Made by a program: the position numbers and the translations under genes
DNA from: Neorhodopirellula lusitana
GTDB taxonomy: Bacteria > Planctomycetota > Planctomycetia > Pirellulales > Pirellulaceae
Direction: 5' to 3'
DNA: 64,000 nt
NCBI RefSeq assembly: GCF_900182915.1
Contig: NZ_FXUG01000007.1
Span: 330,124 to 394,123 of the forward strand
Part shown: one piece after another, positions 63,476 through 64,000 of the stretch
Position numbering within the stretch: the first letter of the stretch is position 1
Layout of the letters: every line of letters starts with the position of its first letter
The notes under the pieces: generated by a model
What the model was told of the DNA's origin: nothing
Databases searched by the model: none
The model's input: the letters and a program-made list of their open reading frames with translations, nothing else

Positions 63476-63570
63476 CGATGAACGCTGGCCATCACCGGGC
63501 GGTGGCCGAAAAGCGGGCAAGGATGGTCGAGTAACGTACGCCACCGCTCCGGTGCATGGCATGGTCATCC
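63476..63570 (-). other. attC-9
   Basis: Left box CGATGAAC. The right box region reads GTCATCC (63564-63570), so the normally invariant GTT is GTC. The inner stem pairs GCCAT-CACCGG-GCGGTGG with CCACCGC-T-CCGGTG-C-ATGGC without mismatch. Confidence 0.88.
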
Positions 63571-64000
63571 AATTAAAGACGGGCAAGTTATCACAGGACG
63601 AATTTCAGGTGGTCGGGAATCCGCACGGGACGGAGCAATCGCAGGTACTGCGACAATAGCGCAATCGCCGTTGCCAATTATAGACGAACAGATGACGGAG
63701 CGGAACTGAGTGAGCAATCGTGGTCGTCGTGGCGTCGGACGTAGCTTCCAAAATCAAACTGCACGCGAACAGATGACGAAGCGGCGGTTTGCAAGCACGG
63801 GCAGTCGCGGTCGTTGTAGCGTGAACGTTCTCGTCGAAACAGCAATCGTCCGCTTAGATGACGAAGCGACCGACCGAGACCGCAAGCACGCGGGAACGGT
63901 GAACTGGATAAAGAATCCATGAAGTCCGTGGTTTGAGGCGAGTCGGCTGGATACACCTGCTGACCAGGCCGTGATCTCGATCTTTCGATCGGTCACAATC
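63571..64000. other. Partial last cassette in window, no confident gene
   Basis: This 430-base stretch follows attC-9. It has three diverged copies of an 81-87 base unit, each containing AGATGACGAAGCG or AGATGACGGAGCG (63684, 63765 and 63851). No next attC appears before 64000. Leftward frames at 63678-63956 and 63754-63996 have no supporting features. The cassette continues past the window. Confidence 0.4.

Larger units (their letters stand above)
58888..64000 (-). mobile_element. Integron gene-cassette array (attC cluster), right end beyond window
   Basis: Nine attC-like sites (attC-1 to attC-9, numbered by rising coordinate) recur at 0.4-0.7 kb spacing from 58888 to 63570. Between them lie small leftward genes, one per segment or a toxin-antitoxin pair. 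Each segment's two end boxes match each other better than the two boxes of one site do. Cassettes should have entered from the right, so an integrase gene, a promoter and an attI site, if present, would lie beyond 64000. No integrase is visible in the window, so this may also be a cluster lacking one. Confidence 0.85.

Noticed and set aside
58888..63570. Possible CRISPR or simple interspersed repeats instead of attC
   Set aside because: Spacing is 0.4-0.7 kb, each interval holds a gene, and the sites vary in sequence while keeping the same fold and the same unpaired bases.

Overview
The window reads as chromosomal DNA of a planctomycete, most probably a Rhodopirellula-like member of the Pirellulaceae. 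This is inferred from gene content: a fused SecDF, multiheme and ferredoxin genes, several Ser/Thr kinases, scattered flagellar genes, TAT-exported Gfo/Idh oxidoreductases, ThuA proteins, and many small membrane proteins with an N-terminal PYxSP motif. I found no rRNA, tRNA or CRISPR array.

Layout. 1-17.7 kb is mostly housekeeping: yajC and secDF, a ThuA protein, a thioredoxin-fold secreted protein, dnaA, dnaB, a kinase/receiver fusion, an AcpH-like protein, a cysteine desulfurase and a sucB-type E2. 17.9-29.7 kb holds a B12/radical SAM protein, a Rieske protein, fliG, a tightly packed ferredoxin/HAD/MnmE-like/methyltransferase run, and an HD phosphohydrolase with a zinc-ribbon membrane protein. 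At 29.8-31.3 kb a RAYT transposase is followed by a cluster of REP-like palindromes. 31.5-39.1 kb carries a Cache-domain Ser/Thr kinase and a three-gene redox operon with overlapping stops and starts: cyclic-nucleotide-binding/four-ferredoxin-cluster fusion, membrane cytochrome b-like protein, decaheme cytochrome c. 39.2-55.9 kb holds flgD-flgE, a VanZ protein, an ACT protein, ferrochelatase, peroxiredoxin, an aldehyde dehydrogenase, a radical SAM protein, a Gfo/Idh oxidoreductase and an MscS channel. 56-58.7 kb is a run of small lineage-specific membrane or secreted proteins mixed with MITE-like repeats.

The most striking region is 58.9-64.0 kb. Nine imperfectly palindromic 92-96 bp sites recur every 0.4-0.7 kb, each separated by one small leftward gene or gene pair. 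They have attC architecture: outer AAC/GTT boxes, an unpaired spacer, and an inner stem with two conserved unpaired bases on one arm. The box at one end of each inter-site segment matches the box at the other end of the same segment, as expected if each segment once existed as a circle. I read this as an integron cassette array, or an integrase-less attC cluster. Its integrase, if present, would lie beyond position 64000. Cassette contents include a toxin-antitoxin pair with a frameshifted toxin, a stand-alone domain resembling the N-terminus of planctomycetal kinases, several small membrane proteins, and one nearly gene-free cassette.

All calls were made by eye from sequence and translations. 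Family names rest on recognised motifs, not on database searches.
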